DNA of 58,738 nt from a virus. Made by a program: the position numbers and the translations under genes. Where the stretch lies: positions 1 through 58,738 of the IMG/VR virus record IMGVR_UViG_3300046006_001360; one strand, 5' to 3'. Shown piece by piece: positions 18,822 to 27,098 of the stretch (its first letter is position 1; every line of letters starts with the position of its first letter). The notes under the pieces were generated by a model. It searched no databases. It saw nothing but the letters and a program-made list of their open reading frames with translations, and was not told the DNA's origin.

Positions 18822-20897
18822 TTATTTTTTAAACGCTGCTTCATAACCATATCCTTGTGCATACATTGTACCAAATACTGTACTTACAACTGGATCTTTA
18901 CTAAGTGTTGCTGCATTTGTGTCAGCATCTTTTTGCTTATCTGGTGTTTTACCGTTTGTAGTATTTGCATCCGCAGACGAATCGTTTCTAGCATAATGAT
19001 ACTTTGGTTTAATAGAAGTATCAATAGGTGATTGTGAGCTTGACGCAAAACTTTTTTCATAACCTTTAGGTAAAGCATAAATTCTTCCTCGGCCTTTATT
19101 AAACATAGATTCAATTGCATCTTTATCTCGAGGCATTCCATGTTCAAGTGTAATTGTTATTTTTATCTCAGCTGGAAAATCATCAGGTCCTAGTTCATCG
19201 CTAAACTCCAATTTAGAACCAGTACAAATCATATTACCCATCATCATCATCGGATTCTGTGGCGGTCCAACACAAACATGCCATTCACCAACAGGTGCTC
19301 CTGTTAATAAAGAGTGAATACCTGTAGTAACCATGCTTGATTTTGTTGTACTATTTTTCATAAATAATGCAGCACCACCAGCAGCAAGATCTGATAAAGC
19401 CTCTGTAGGTGACCCACTTAACATCTTATTAAAAATTGCGTCTAAGTTTTTTCCAATGTCAAGAAATTGATTCTTTAATGAAGTCATAAATCCAGCAGGA
19501 TCTCCACGAAGCCAAGCAGCAAGACCATCAGCTCCACCTAAAAATGGGTCAGTTTGCCCAAAGCCTGCATTAGGAACGTGTCTATTTGCGCCGCCCCAGA
19601 AAGATGCAGATGCAGAAGACATTAACATAGCATTACCTATGATATCTAATCCAGCTGCTTTTGTATTAATTCCACCAATCCCTCTTAAACTATACTCAAA
19701 CACAAGATTCATTGAGTGTTTAAACATTAATCCACGTTTTCTACCTTTTGTTGTGTCAATTACGTTAACCGGCCCAATAATCTTATTGATGTAAGGACCA
19801 TTAGTATAAGGATCAACGGGTTGTACTCTTTCACCAGTTCTTGCATCACCAGTTTGTAAGAAACCTAACATTTTAGCCATGTTAGGTGCAGGATTATTTG
19901 CAGAAGCAGCTTCACCACTTGTTGACACTGTCCAAACGTCAGCTGTAAAATCTTCCCAGTTTAACCCTGTTTCAATAGGACCAAGAATAGAAGATATTTT
20001 ATTTCCAGGGTCTTCACCTAAAAACGTAATCATAGTAGCAACAGGTTTAAGATTTTCTTTTTTCTCAACTGTCTTACGCGCTTCAGCGCCACTTGTGACC
20101 GCATCATTTACAGGATATGGATAACGTCTTAGCGTTATCATATAGTTATTTGGTATTTTATTCCACCACTTGCAAAAAGCAAAGTCTGTAAACTTATAAG
20201 GAAACTTGTATTCGTTATCTTCTGTTAATGACCATCGTATAATTTCACTAACTGTTGGCGCAGTTGAAGATTCTACACCTGATCCGCCACCACTATTAGG
20301 CTCGGACATGTTGTACCAACGTATACCGTTTTCACGGTCTATAAGATATTTGTTATTTACCTTTCCGCCAGCACCTTGTAAATTAATATAAGAGTTAGGG
20401 TTAATTAATGCAGGTACACCAAAGAAGTCTTTAGCCATTACGTCAAGTTCACCTTCTTTAAAATCTCTAGCAGGTTTTTTCTTACCATCTCCTTTTTCAC
20501 CTTCGCCAAACACCATACCATCAGTTAATGGATGTTCATTACCCGCACCAAAAGAATAAACTATTTGCTTATCTCGGCCAACTGCAAAAACTAATCTAGG
20601 ATCTGTTGGATTAAGATCTTCGGTAGGTTTTTCTTTTTTAGTCCCTTCGTCTGCGGCAACTGTATTAGTAGTAGGTTTAGTAGTAGGTTTGCCTGGCGCT
20701 TGTGTCATACCTTCAACTCCAGGATTAAGTGCAAGCAATGTACGTATTGCTTCCTCTCGCATGTAATCTACTGTTACATCTTCATCTTCTTCCAGATCGT
20801 AACGCTCAACATATATTTCCGCATCATCTTTATAAACACGAAAACGCTGATTCGTGCCGCTTTGAATAATGTCGTATGTGTATTTAATTTCCGCCAT
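18822..20897 (-). CDS. Large baseplate or tail structural protein
   Basis: 691 residues, first gene of the hub operon. N-terminal 60 residues are an acidic alpha/beta unit, followed by a Thr/Lys/Pro linker and a large domain. The C-terminal half contains GEWHVCVGPPQNPMMMMGNM and DELGPDDFPAEIKITITLEH, a combination I associate with virion proteins of large myophages, but I cannot name the T4 homologue. Ends in a low-complexity Asp/Asn/Thr/Ala tail. Its gene precedes the gp53-like gene by ten bases. Confidence 0.6.
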   Translation of the reverse strand: MAEIKYTYDIIQSGTNQRFRVYKDDAEIYVERYDLEEDEDVTVDYMREEAIRTLLALNPGVEGMTQAPGKPTTKPTTNTVAADEGTKKEKPTEDLNPTDPRLVFAVGRDKQIVYSFGAGNEHPLTDGMVFGEGEKGDGKKKPARDFKEGELDVMAKDFFGVPALINPNSYINLQGAGGKVNNKYLIDRENGIRWYNMSEPNSGGGSGVESSTAPTVSEIIRWSLTEDNEYKFPYKFTDFAFCKWWNKIPNNYMITLRRYPYPVNDAVTSGAEARKTVEKKENLKPVATMITFLGEDPGNKISSILGPIETGLNWEDFTADVWTVSTSGEAASANNPAPNMAKMLGFLQTGDARTGERVQPVDPYTNGPYINKIIGPVNVIDTTKGRKRGLMFKHSMNLVFEYSLRGIGGINTKAAGLDIIGNAMLMSSASASFWGGANRHVPNAGFGQTDPFLGGADGLAAWLRGDPAGFMTSLKNQFLDIGKNLDAIFNKMLSGSPTEALSDLAAGGAALFMKNSTTKSSMVTTGIHSLLTGAPVGEWHVCVGPPQNPMMMMGNMICTGSKLEFSDELGPDDFPAEIKITITLEHGMPRDKDAIESMFNKGRGRIYALPKGYEKSFASSSQSPIDTSIKPKYHYARNDSSADANTTNGKTPDKQKDADTNAATLSKDPVVSTVFGTMYAQGYGYEAAFKK

Positions 20898-20937
20898 TTA
20901 AAAATAAATGATTTTTCTTAGACTTTTAGTCTATTTT

Positions 20938-20950
20938 AAGTATATATCAC
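20938..20950 (-). promoter_or_regulatory. Late-type promoter candidate for baseplate hub operon
   Basis: Minus-strand GTGATATATACTTAAAATAG sits in the 82-base gap before the 691-residue gene, about 40 bases from its ATG. It matches the recurrent GRATATATA pattern. Between it and the ATG lies a short inverted repeat (AGACTAAAAGTCT) that could form a weak leader hairpin. Confidence 0.35.
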
Positions 20951-20979
20951 ACAATGAAATTCTAAGAAATTAGAAAAGA

Positions 20980-21411
20980 CTATTCAGTTTCTTCTAACCA
21001 ATCAACAGGAACAGATACACATTCTATGATATGCACTTTTTTAATTGTAGGGAAAAATAAGATTTCTTCAAAGAGCTCGTAGAAATCTTCGTTGCTACCT
21101 TTTTCTGTAAGGAGGATTACTTGGTTAACAACTGTTTGCTCTTGGCAAAAGTGGATTAGTCCACGAATAATCTCATCGTTGAGTTTATCGTTGACATATA
21201 TAATTGACTGCATCTTTTTACCTGATGCAGTCGAAGCTATTATTTTCTTAATCTTTTGATTAACAATAAAAGACGCATAATCATCCACCTTTCCCACTTC
21301 ATACCCAAGTTCAACAACAACATCATCAACTGTGATAATCTGTTGTTTTCTTAAGTTAAGAAAAGCTTTCTTAAGTTTATTTTTGTCTTCTACTGTTATG
21401 TAAAGATTCAT
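20980..21411 (-). CDS. Hypothetical protein, alpha/beta
   Basis: 143 residues, soluble, with alternating strands and helices (KIKKIIASTASGKKMQSIIY, then VVNQVILLTEKGSNEDF). STASGKK is faintly reminiscent of a phosphate-binding loop but lacks the GKT/S signature. Last gene of a four-gene operon (22810 to 20980); its start overlaps the stop of the 105-residue gene. Family not recognised. Confidence 0.65.
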   Translation of the reverse strand: MNLYITVEDKNKLKKAFLNLRKQQIITVDDVVVELGYEVGKVDDYASFIVNQKIKKIIASTASGKKMQSIIYVNDKLNDEIIRGLIHFCQEQTVVNQVILLTEKGSNEDFYELFEEILFFPTIKKVHIIECVSVPVDWLEETE

Positions 21412-21728
21412 TATTCTTTTCTTAGTTTTTTCAGATGTTTCTTTTCTGCTTTATCTTGTTCTTGTTTAAGAATAGCGTCTGCAGCTTTTGTGGCATCTTC
21501 GTCAGACATACCTTCATCTTGGAATCTTACAAGTATTCGTTGGTAACGTAATACTTCTTGTTCCATTTCGTATTGTTCGCGAGCTTGCTGATTTTGCAAA
21601 TGTATTTCTCTACCAGCAGCAGCACGTCTTTTACGCAATTCAGCTTTGTCTTTTTCAGACATATTCTGGTAAGTTTTAATTAGACCTACTTTTTTCTCTA
21701 ACTCTCTTCGTTGTTTTCTATTGTACAT
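21411..21728 (-). CDS. Small highly charged helical protein
   Basis: 105 residues, about half Lys, Arg, Glu and Gln (KKVGLIKTYQNMSEKDKAEL; QNQQAREQYEMEQEVLRYQR), predicted to be nearly all helix or coiled coil. It overlaps the end of the Nudix gene by 11 bases, implying coupled translation. No motif; nucleic-acid binding or a scaffold role would be possible but is not shown. Confidence 0.65.
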   Translation of the reverse strand: MYNRKQRRELEKKVGLIKTYQNMSEKDKAELRKRRAAAGREIHLQNQQAREQYEMEQEVLRYQRILVRFQDEGMSDEDATKAADAILKQEQDKAEKKHLKKLRKE

Positions 21729-22263
21729 TTCCTGTTGCTTTAAGGTAAAAGTAATTAAATAATCTAAGGAATGCTGCCAATGCTAATGTTTCTTCAGTAA
21801 CCATAATTTCATTAGATGGCATCATTTCTAATTTTGAAAGCATTTCCTTTTTACTGCCATCAGTTTCAGGAGTCTTTGCCGATAATCCTGTTACATCAAC
21901 CGCAAATGTTGGAACTTGTCTGTCACTGTCTTTATAAGGATAAAAGTTACCTAAATAAATCCATCTTGCATTTTCATCATCAGGTGTTGTGTAACCACCT
22001 TCTTCAGTTAGTTCACGTTTAGCAGTAGACAGTAAATCAGCGTCTTTATCATCAACAGTTCCTGTAATTATTGTATGACAAAAATCACCTTCACGCATTG
22101 TGTTGTATTCTTTAAGTAATCCAACTTTGCTAATCATTTTCATGTCATCTACAGTAAATGGCAAAACACCAACTGACATGGATTTCATTTTTATCTTTTC
22201 GTGACCTTCAATTTTAATAACATCAAAATGTTTAAAACTTTTAAGTACTTTATACTCTTTCAT
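21718..22263 (-). CDS. Nudix hydrolase
   Basis: 181 residues. Around 69-92 a Nudix box is visible: a Gly, acidic residues, then KRELTEEGGY, matching the core REUxEExGU; the usual first Glu is replaced or displaced by about one residue, so the box is slightly irregular. Nudix enzymes cleave nucleoside diphosphates linked to another group; in T4 such enzymes act on NDP compounds or RNA caps. The substrate cannot be inferred. It starts inside the last 14 bases of the upstream gene. Confidence 0.75.
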   Translation of the reverse strand: MKEYKVLKSFKHFDVIKIEGHEKIKMKSMSVGVLPFTVDDMKMISKVGLLKEYNTMREGDFCHTIITGTVDDKDADLLSTAKRELTEEGGYTTPDDENARWIYLGNFYPYKDSDRQVPTFAVDVTGLSAKTPETDGSKKEMLSKLEMMPSNEIMVTEETLALAAFLRLFNYFYLKATGNVQ

Positions 22264-22810
22264 ATTTTTCTAAATTTTCTGTTAGTTCTTGAGTAGAAGC
22301 TGGTATGTCAAAAATATCAGATGTAAGTTCAAGAGCTATTTGTTGTTTTAAACTTTCAACCATTTCTGGTGTAATACTATCTTGTAAGTATTTTAAAACT
22401 TGTTCTTGGCCATCTTCAAAAGAAGAAGCTAAAACTTTAATTAAGTCAAACGGAGGTACATCTATTTGAATAGTAATAGCAACTTTTTGAATAGATTTCT
22501 TTGAAGATAAAAGCAATGCTTCTAAAGGACTGGTAGTTTTAACAGGTTCTTCTTTAACTACTTGACTCACTGCAGCTACAGGTTCAACTCGCTGTAGTGG
22601 TTGTGGCGCCATATCGTTTAGCATGATAAGACTATCAGGGCTATCATCTGCTATTTCTAAAATGTAATCACCAAGTAAGCTTGCATTACATCGGCTGCCA
22701 TCAATGAAATTTAAGAATTGCATTCCACCTTCTTCAACGATTTCACTGTCTGATTTTACAACGTCTCCGGCTTTTTCACCTTTGATCCATTGATAAGTTT
22801 TAAGACTCAT
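22250..22810 (-). CDS. Hypothetical protein of Nudix operon
   Basis: 186 residues from the ATG at 22810 (MSLKTYQWIKGEKAGDVV). I prefer this start because the longer frame to 22984 overlaps another gene completely and because a late-type promoter lies just before 22810. N-terminal region looks beta-rich, then a Pro/Val/Glu linker and a helical C-terminus (QEQVLKYLQDSITPEMVESL). The first residues resemble the capsid-targeting pattern, but I see no clear protease site, so I do not include it in that set. Function unknown. Confidence 0.6.
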   Translation of the reverse strand: MSLKTYQWIKGEKAGDVVKSDSEIVEEGGMQFLNFIDGSRCNASLLGDYILEIADDSPDSLIMLNDMAPQPLQRVEPVAAVSQVVKEEPVKTTSPLEALLLSSKKSIQKVAITIQIDVPPFDLIKVLASSFEDGQEQVLKYLQDSITPEMVESLKQQIALELTSDIFDIPASTQELTENLEKYERV

Positions 22811-22820
22811 ATTATTTGTT

Positions 22821-22834
22821 TTAGTATATATTTC
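22821..22834 (-). promoter_or_regulatory. Late-type promoter candidate
   Basis: Minus-strand GAAATATATACTAAAAC fills the short gap between the TAG stop at 22836 and the ATG at 22810. It is almost identical to the promoter candidate before the S1 gene. It supports 22810 as the true start of the downstream gene. Confidence 0.45.
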
Positions 22835-22835
22835 A

Positions 22836-23162
22836 CTAGATTTCAAGGAAGTTTCTGTACTCTCTGTGGTACTCGACCATCCATTCTTCTGTGAATCCGC
22901 TTGCGGCCCACGAGAGGTACTCTTGCCTAAAATTTTCCAAAGCGTATTCGATATGATTCCCATAGTCTCCGTGTGAAAGTTCATTTAAAGATTGATAAGA
23001 AATTCTAAAGGTATGCTGTGTTCCTTTAACACGCCAGTAGAAATTCTTTTGATTAGATATGTTCCCGTAGCCATACTCGACAACGAGCGGAGTCCAGCCA
23101 TTAGGTCTAACGCTAATTTCCCCTTTTCCGTATAAATCGTCAAAATCTTGATGAAATGGCAT
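22836..23162 (-). CDS. Hypothetical protein
   Basis: 108 residues, aromatic-rich and acidic, with WRVKGTQHTFRISYQSLNEL and a C-terminal helix (EEWMVEYHREYRNFLEI). No signal or membrane segment. It follows the 78-residue gene by three bases and ends with TAG, an uncommon stop here. Family not recognised. Confidence 0.65.
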   Translation of the reverse strand: MPFHQDFDDLYGKGEISVRPNGWTPLVVEYGYGNISNQKNFYWRVKGTQHTFRISYQSLNELSHGDYGNHIEYALENFRQEYLSWAASGFTEEWMVEYHREYRNFLEI

Positions 23163-23165
23163 GTG

Positions 23166-23402
23166 TTATTCTTTTTCTGGAAGTTCTGGACCAAAGTTTT
23201 CTTTAGGAGTAGTTTCAATAGCAAGTAAACACATATCTAAGATGTTACCTCTGCTTTCTCCATGTAATTCCATAAGAGCATCAATATCTTGCTTCATCAT
23301 TCGGATTGCTCCAGTTCCTTCTTCGCCATTACTTATTTGTATAATGACACTGTCCCATTCATTTACTACTTCTGGGTTTACGTATTCAGTTTCTTCTGAC
23401 AT
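23166..23402 (-). CDS. Small acidic protein
   Basis: 78 residues, strongly acidic (MSEETEYVNPEVVNEWDS...), with a helical middle and a negatively charged tail. It is preceded by an exact TATAAATA element at 23421-23428 on the minus strand and a strong terminator further upstream, so it starts a transcription unit. Function unknown. Confidence 0.6.
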   Translation of the reverse strand: MSEETEYVNPEVVNEWDSVIIQISNGEEGTGAIRMMKQDIDALMELHGESRGNILDMCLLAIETTPKENFGPELPEKE

Positions 23403-23418
23403 AATAGTATATTTTTGT

Positions 23419-23431
23419 TTTATTTATATTC
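23419..23431 (-). promoter_or_regulatory. Promoter with exact T4 late consensus TATAAATA
   Basis: Minus-strand GAATATAAATAAAAC contains TATAAATA (23421-23428), the T4 late promoter -10 sequence. A start site about six bases downstream would give a leader of roughly a dozen bases for the 78-residue gene. It supports reading the related GRATATATA elements as late promoters of this phage. Confidence 0.55.
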
Positions 23432-23458
23432 ACTAAGTATAAGATAGTTTTTCGTCAT

Positions 23459-23488
23459 AAAAAAAGTTGGACAAACTGTCCAACTTTC
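23459..23488 (-). terminator. Intrinsic terminator
   Basis: Perfect 11-bp stem (AAAGTTGGACA / TGTCCAACTTT) with a 3-base loop, followed on the minus strand by a run of eight T. It ends the transcript of the head-protein cluster just after the gene at 23508. Confidence 0.9.
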
Positions 23489-23507
23489 TATCCAAGATTA
23501 TGTTAAA

Positions 23508-23840
23508 TTATAATTCCCAAGTTTTATGTTCACCAGTTTCTTTAATTTGTTTAGCATCAGGAAACTTCTTTTTAACAAAAGTTTTTATTGCTTCAAAGTT
23601 ATCTCTAATTTCGCTGTACACTGCCATTAGAGTGCCATGTCCTACTCCGCTATAAAACAATATATTAAAAGATTTTGTTTCTGTGTTAAAATTACAGCTT
23701 TTAATTATATTAGCCTTAGCAATTCTTTCCCAAAACAAGTTTTTAAATTCATCAAGTTCTGCTTTACTTAAATCTTTAAAAGTTTGTCCTTCAAATATTT
23801 CGTCATTAACAAATGACTCAAATGTTTGTATATGTTTCAT
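23508..23840 (-). CDS. Predicted internal head protein, targeting-like N-terminus
   Basis: 110 residues starting MKHIQTFESFVNDEIFEG. The start closely matches its neighbour (MKHFKTFESFVNE), and IFE before Gly is a good prohead-protease-type site that would leave a mature protein of about 93 residues. The remaining domain is small alpha/beta (FNILFYSGVGHGTLMAVYSE, ending in a Lys-rich helix). No enzymatic family recognised. It is last in its operon, followed by a strong terminator. Confidence 0.7.
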   Translation of the reverse strand: MKHIQTFESFVNDEIFEGQTFKDLSKAELDEFKNLFWERIAKANIIKSCNFNTETKSFNILFYSGVGHGTLMAVYSEIRDNFEAIKTFVKKKFPDAKQIKETGEHKTWEL

Positions 23841-23842
23841 TA

Positions 23843-24301
23843 TTACAATTCTCCAAGCATGAACACTTTACCGTTCTCACCTTTCATAGTGTAAAAGATT
23901 GTGTCAATTTTATCATCTTCATCATAATCAGAATCAATCCATTGGCAAGGTTTTCTATCAATGATTAAACAATCTTCGCCAGGCTCATCACCTGTTCTGC
24001 TATAGTTGTGTCCAATACTCATCATGCTTGGCTTTATTTTGGCTTTGCCAACATCACCTGGTTTACAAGTATAAAGATCAACTCCATCAGCTTCTGATTT
24101 GAATGTATCCCCTTTCTTAGCGTTTTTCCAAAACTTGTTCCATTCAGAAGAATCGTCTCCAATACGGTCATCAATAGTTTCACCTGGAAACCAAGCAGTT
24201 CCTTCATTAAGTTCTTCTTCGGTTAGAGTGATATCTGCAATTTCATTTGTATATTCGCTCTTTTCGTTTACAAAAGATTCAAAAGTTTTAAAATGTTTCA
24301 T
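23843..24301 (-). CDS. Predicted internal head protein, targeting-like N-terminus
   Basis: 152 residues starting MKHFKTFESFVNEKSEY, almost the same first 13 residues as the next gene although the rest is unrelated. LNE before Gly at about 32 is a good protease-type site. The mature part is acidic, with DCLIIDRKPCQWIDSDYDED and a C-terminal IFYTMKGENGKVFML strand pair. No family recognised. A late-type promoter overlaps the end of the upstream gene just before this start. Confidence 0.7.
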   Translation of the reverse strand: MKHFKTFESFVNEKSEYTNEIADITLTEEELNEGTAWFPGETIDDRIGDDSSEWNKFWKNAKKGDTFKSEADGVDLYTCKPGDVGKAKIKPSMMSIGHNYSRTGDEPGEDCLIIDRKPCQWIDSDYDEDDKIDTIFYTMKGENGKVFMLGEL

Positions 24302-24321
24302 ACTTTATAGTTTATTTTATA

Positions 24322-24335
24322 GACTATATATCTTT
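24322..24335 (-). promoter_or_regulatory. Late-type promoter candidate
   Basis: Minus-strand AAAGATATATAGTCTATAAAAT overlaps the stop of the 484-residue gene and lies about 20 bases before the ATG at 24301. It matches the recurrent GATATATA pattern. Confidence 0.35.
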
Positions 24336-25778
24336 AGATAGTTTAGCCTTTTTAAGTAAATTTCTTCTGCGTGATGCCTCGCGTTGTTTTTCTTTATGTG
24401 CTTCCCACTTAACAGGATCCGCCATTAGCCTTGCTTTAGAAGCGGCAGATTGTTCTCGTTGTTTTTTAAGGTACTCCGCAAGTAAAACAGGATCCGCGTA
24501 AATTTTAGCTTTAAGAGCCGCAGATTGTTCTCGTTGTTTTTGACGATGTGCCTCAAGACGAATAGGATCTGCTTTAATCTTTTCCATAAGTAAGCGTGAT
24601 GCCTCACGATTCTTTTCTTTTGCTAACTCAACAGATTTTTCCAATTCATCAGAATAGTCAAGCATCTCTGGAAATTCTTTGATGTATTCTTCACGTTCAG
24701 ATTTTGTCATCCTACCATATTTACTAATTTCGATTTGTAACCAATCAGATTTACGAATACTTACACCTATTGATAACTCTTGACCTACACCCCAACCAGA
24801 GTAAGATATGATTTTACCATATTCCATGATTTCATCAAGTGAAGCTCCGTTAATCTTAAAGAGTTTACATTTTGGATTTTCATCTTTACCATCACCAAAG
24901 ATTAGTAAATCATCAAACCCGGAATAATCATAGTAGTTTAATATCTGAACTGCAAGAAAAATATTTGAAAGTTCTTCTTTGTTTCTTAAACCGTTATGAA
25001 CTCGCGTAATAAGTTCATTCTTATATGTAAGGAATGTTTCAGGATGTTGCGATAATGTCATGATAAACGTCTCAGCATCAACATATGATATACCATCTTT
25101 AAGTAGTGGGTATACATAGGCTTTAAGATACGAAGATGATAAAGTACGGAACTCAACATCAATGTTAAACATCTTATTAAGTTTATCCAAAGCATCTAAT
25201 CCATTGGAGACTTTGCCAATACCACACAAGCGACCCATTTTACCCTTTACTTCAATTCCTCTTTCAGTAGCTGGATCCCAAAGATCTCCTTTAGTTCCTT
25301 TTTGGAAAGTAGTAAAACATGAGAACATTAATTCGCTTGGACCCATATCACCAGGCTGTTCTTTAAATAATTCCTCAAAGAACTCTGGTGTAAAAAAGTT
25401 GTAATGATTGGTTAAAACTGATATGATATCTACAGGTTCGTCAGATAAAGATTCTGCTGTAATGTACGCTGGATTTTTAATCATATCCGTTAAGATGTCA
25501 AGATTTTCAGTACCGCCATTATAGAATGCTTTAATTAAGCGTCCTATGATTTTGGTACCGGTGGTTCTTGCAGACGGTGGAAGACGGTCAAATATAATGT
25601 CAAGAATTTCTGCAAAGCGGTCTTCACAAAGAACGTTCTTAATTGCATTTAGTTTCTCGATGTATCTTTCATCATCAACGTTTAAAACACCGAGTAATAC
25701 TTTTTTATTGCTATTTGGTTTCTTAAGGTAAATGTTAGAGCCTTCTGCAGTAATCTCATGATATGTATTAATACTCAT
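24324..25778 (-). CDS. PD-(D/E)XK-like protein with C-terminal 25-residue repeats
   Basis: 484 residues. Around 149-180 the pattern E149...KGTKGDLWD (D165)...GIEVKGKMGR (E176, K178) fits the restriction-endonuclease-like catalytic layout. The C-terminus (about 388-470) has three and a half tandem repeats of 25 residues with the core KQREQSAA...ADPV; two are nearly identical at the DNA level 75 bases apart. Similar charged repeats occur in DNA-binding and endonuclease proteins of phages. It sits inside the head-targeted block but has no clear targeting site itself. Nuclease activity is inference; stop is TAG. Confidence 0.6.
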   Translation of the reverse strand: MSINTYHEITAEGSNIYLKKPNSNKKVLLGVLNVDDERYIEKLNAIKNVLCEDRFAEILDIIFDRLPPSARTTGTKIIGRLIKAFYNGGTENLDILTDMIKNPAYITAESLSDEPVDIISVLTNHYNFFTPEFFEELFKEQPGDMGPSELMFSCFTTFQKGTKGDLWDPATERGIEVKGKMGRLCGIGKVSNGLDALDKLNKMFNIDVEFRTLSSSYLKAYVYPLLKDGISYVDAETFIMTLSQHPETFLTYKNELITRVHNGLRNKEELSNIFLAVQILNYYDYSGFDDLLIFGDGKDENPKCKLFKINGASLDEIMEYGKIISYSGWGVGQELSIGVSIRKSDWLQIEISKYGRMTKSEREEYIKEFPEMLDYSDELEKSVELAKEKNREASRLLMEKIKADPIRLEAHRQKQREQSAALKAKIYADPVLLAEYLKKQREQSAASKARLMADPVKWEAHKEKQREASRRRNLLKKAKLSKDI

Positions 25779-25830
25779 AGGTATATAATTTAATGGATAA
25801 TAAAAGTGTCTTTAATGTCATTAAAATTGC

Positions 25831-26151
25831 TTATTGTTTAACTTGTAAGTACTTGTTAAACAGATTTTTGGCATGTTTCCAATCTCTTGGTTTAACATCC
25901 ATAACCCAGTTAGGAATATAAACTCGGCCTTCAGATTCAGAATTAAAACGAATAATCCAACCTGTGTATTTTGAATTAGCAACCTCAGAGATATCATTTA
26001 TGTTATGATCTGCCCATTGATAAACTCCTTCAACAAATCCACCGCAGATACCAGCGTATGAAGAATCCCCGATAGTAGAGAAACGATTGTAAATAGCAAT
26101 GTTAAATCCAATGTTTCCGTCCTGCTCTAAGTAATCTTGCATTGATTTCAT
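25831..26151 (-). CDS. Small protein, possible internal head protein
   Basis: 106 residues from the ATG at 26151 (MKSMQDYLEQDGN). The longer frame to 26202 only translates the duplicated promoter/terminator cassette, so I reject it. The start weakly resembles the targeting pattern and YLE could be a protease site. The rest has FNIAIYNRFSTIGDSSYAG and GWIIRFNSESEGRVYIPNWV, beta-rich, with a Lys-rich C-terminus. Family not recognised. Confidence 0.6.
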   Translation of the reverse strand: MKSMQDYLEQDGNIGFNIAIYNRFSTIGDSSYAGICGGFVEGVYQWADHNINDISEVANSKYTGWIIRFNSESEGRVYIPNWVMDVKPRDWKHAKNLFNKYLQVKQ

Positions 26152-26154
26152 ATT

Positions 26155-26238
26155 GTGTATAGTTTTATATTGATAGTTAAAATTAATACAAAAAACCCAC
26201 AAATAAAAATTTGTGGGACTAAAGTTATTAACAATTTT
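26155..26238. repeat. 84-bp duplicated intergenic cassette, copy 1
   Basis: Identical to 36157-36240 except for one base (A at 26218, T at 36220). It holds, on the minus strand, the box TTGTTAATAACTTTAG, an intrinsic terminator and the promoter-like end TATTAATTTTAACTATCAATA. It separates two genes with unrelated products, as does copy 2. Confidence 0.95.
26190..26217 (-). terminator. Intrinsic terminator in duplicated cassette
   Basis: 9-bp stem CCCACAAAT / ATTTGTGGG with a 4-base loop, followed on the minus strand by six T. It ends the transcript of the 280-residue gene. Confidence 0.85.
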
Positions 26239-26241
26239 CTG

Positions 26242-27084
26242 TTATTTAATACGGTACTCAGTAGCAATATTACGTAAATCTTTGGTGGGTAAATTTTCAA
26301 TTGCTTTAAGAATAATCTTTCTTTCACCTGCAAGTTTTTGAATATCGCTTCCACTAATACCTTTAATTGTATAAGTTTCAGTAGGTTTAAACCCTAAGAT
26401 ATTTTGTAGTGCATCTCCAGCACCAAGTCTTCCTTTATTATCACCGTGCAATTTATCTACATTATTAATGAAAGAAGTTAATAAGTCTTTACCTGACACA
26501 GCGGTAGTCTTTTCAACCACAAAGTCATTCCCACTTTTATAACAAGCAGCAATAGAATAAGTTCCAGACGGTTCAACCTTTGGGCGAATACCTGCCGCAA
26601 GATCTATAAAGTATTGATCTTTTTCTTTATCACTTACCGGAGATAACCCTCCGCTGTATATGATACTAAAGATTTGATTAACTTTGATTCTTGAACTCCC
26701 AAGAACTTTCATAAATCCAACTTGCTTTGATGATTTCACTGAAACTTTTTCACCGTTTGGCATTGTAACATCAGAAAAGATTGTATCAGCTTCACCGTAA
26801 TTATTTGAGTTGCTTCCTTTAAGTAAAATAGCAACAAGATCTTCAGTGTATTTTGAAACTTCTCGAGCATCTTTATCAAGAACATCTAATAAATGTTCAA
26901 AGAAATTTATTTCATTAAGTACCGCACCTTCATTCAAAGCATTAGCTTTATCATTTAAGATGTCACTATAATTTACTACTTTAGTGTTACCTCCTGAATT
27001 AACATATGCCTCTAAATACTGAAATGATTTAGCAGAAGTTGATTCGTTAAGTTCCATCCAACTATTATAATTCTTAAGACTCAT
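26242..27084 (-). CDS. Predicted internal head protein, possible nuclease fold
   Basis: 280 residues starting MSLKNYNSWMELNESTS, with LNE before Ser at 14 and a second LNE before Gly at 52 as protease-type sites. Around 98-120 (GEADTIFSDVTMPNGEKVSV then KSSKQVGF) there is an Asp followed by S-V-K, a layout seen in some PD-(D/E)XK restriction enzymes. The remainder is soluble alpha/beta. The nuclease reading is weak, the head-targeting reading moderate. It is followed by the duplicated terminator cassette. Confidence 0.65.
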   Translation of the reverse strand: MSLKNYNSWMELNESTSAKSFQYLEAYVNSGGNTKVVNYSDILNDKANALNEGAVLNEINFFEHLLDVLDKDAREVSKYTEDLVAILLKGSNSNNYGEADTIFSDVTMPNGEKVSVKSSKQVGFMKVLGSSRIKVNQIFSIIYSGGLSPVSDKEKDQYFIDLAAGIRPKVEPSGTYSIAACYKSGNDFVVEKTTAVSGKDLLTSFINNVDKLHGDNKGRLGAGDALQNILGFKPTETYTIKGISGSDIQKLAGERKIILKAIENLPTKDLRNIATEYRIK

Positions 27085-27098
27085 TGTTTTACTGTTTT

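Noticed and set aside
21718-22263. Perfect Nudix box
   Set aside because: The first conserved Glu position is offset or replaced; reported as Nudix with an irregular box rather than as a perfect match.
22775-22810. MSLKTYQWIKGEK as a capsid-targeting tag
   Set aside because: Resembles the T4 sequence, but no hydrophobic-x-E plus small residue site follows; kept as borderline only.
22811-22984. Longer N-terminus for the 22250 gene
   Set aside because: It lies in another frame within the gene at 22836-23162 and upstream of a promoter; start 22810 is more likely.
24388-24613. Regular DNA repeats suggesting a CRISPR array
   Set aside because: Period of 75 bases equals 25 codons of a coding repeat; there is no repeat-spacer structure. 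No CRISPR array was found in the window.
25740-25778. MSINTYHEITAEG as a capsid-targeting tag
   Set aside because: Only a TAE before Gly, without the hydrophobic residue the protease needs; borderline.
26152-26202. N-terminal extension MWVFCINFNYQYKTIH on the 25831 gene, repeated on the 35935 gene
   Set aside because: It is translation of the duplicated 84-bp promoter/terminator cassette; true starts are the internal ATGs at 26151 and 36153.
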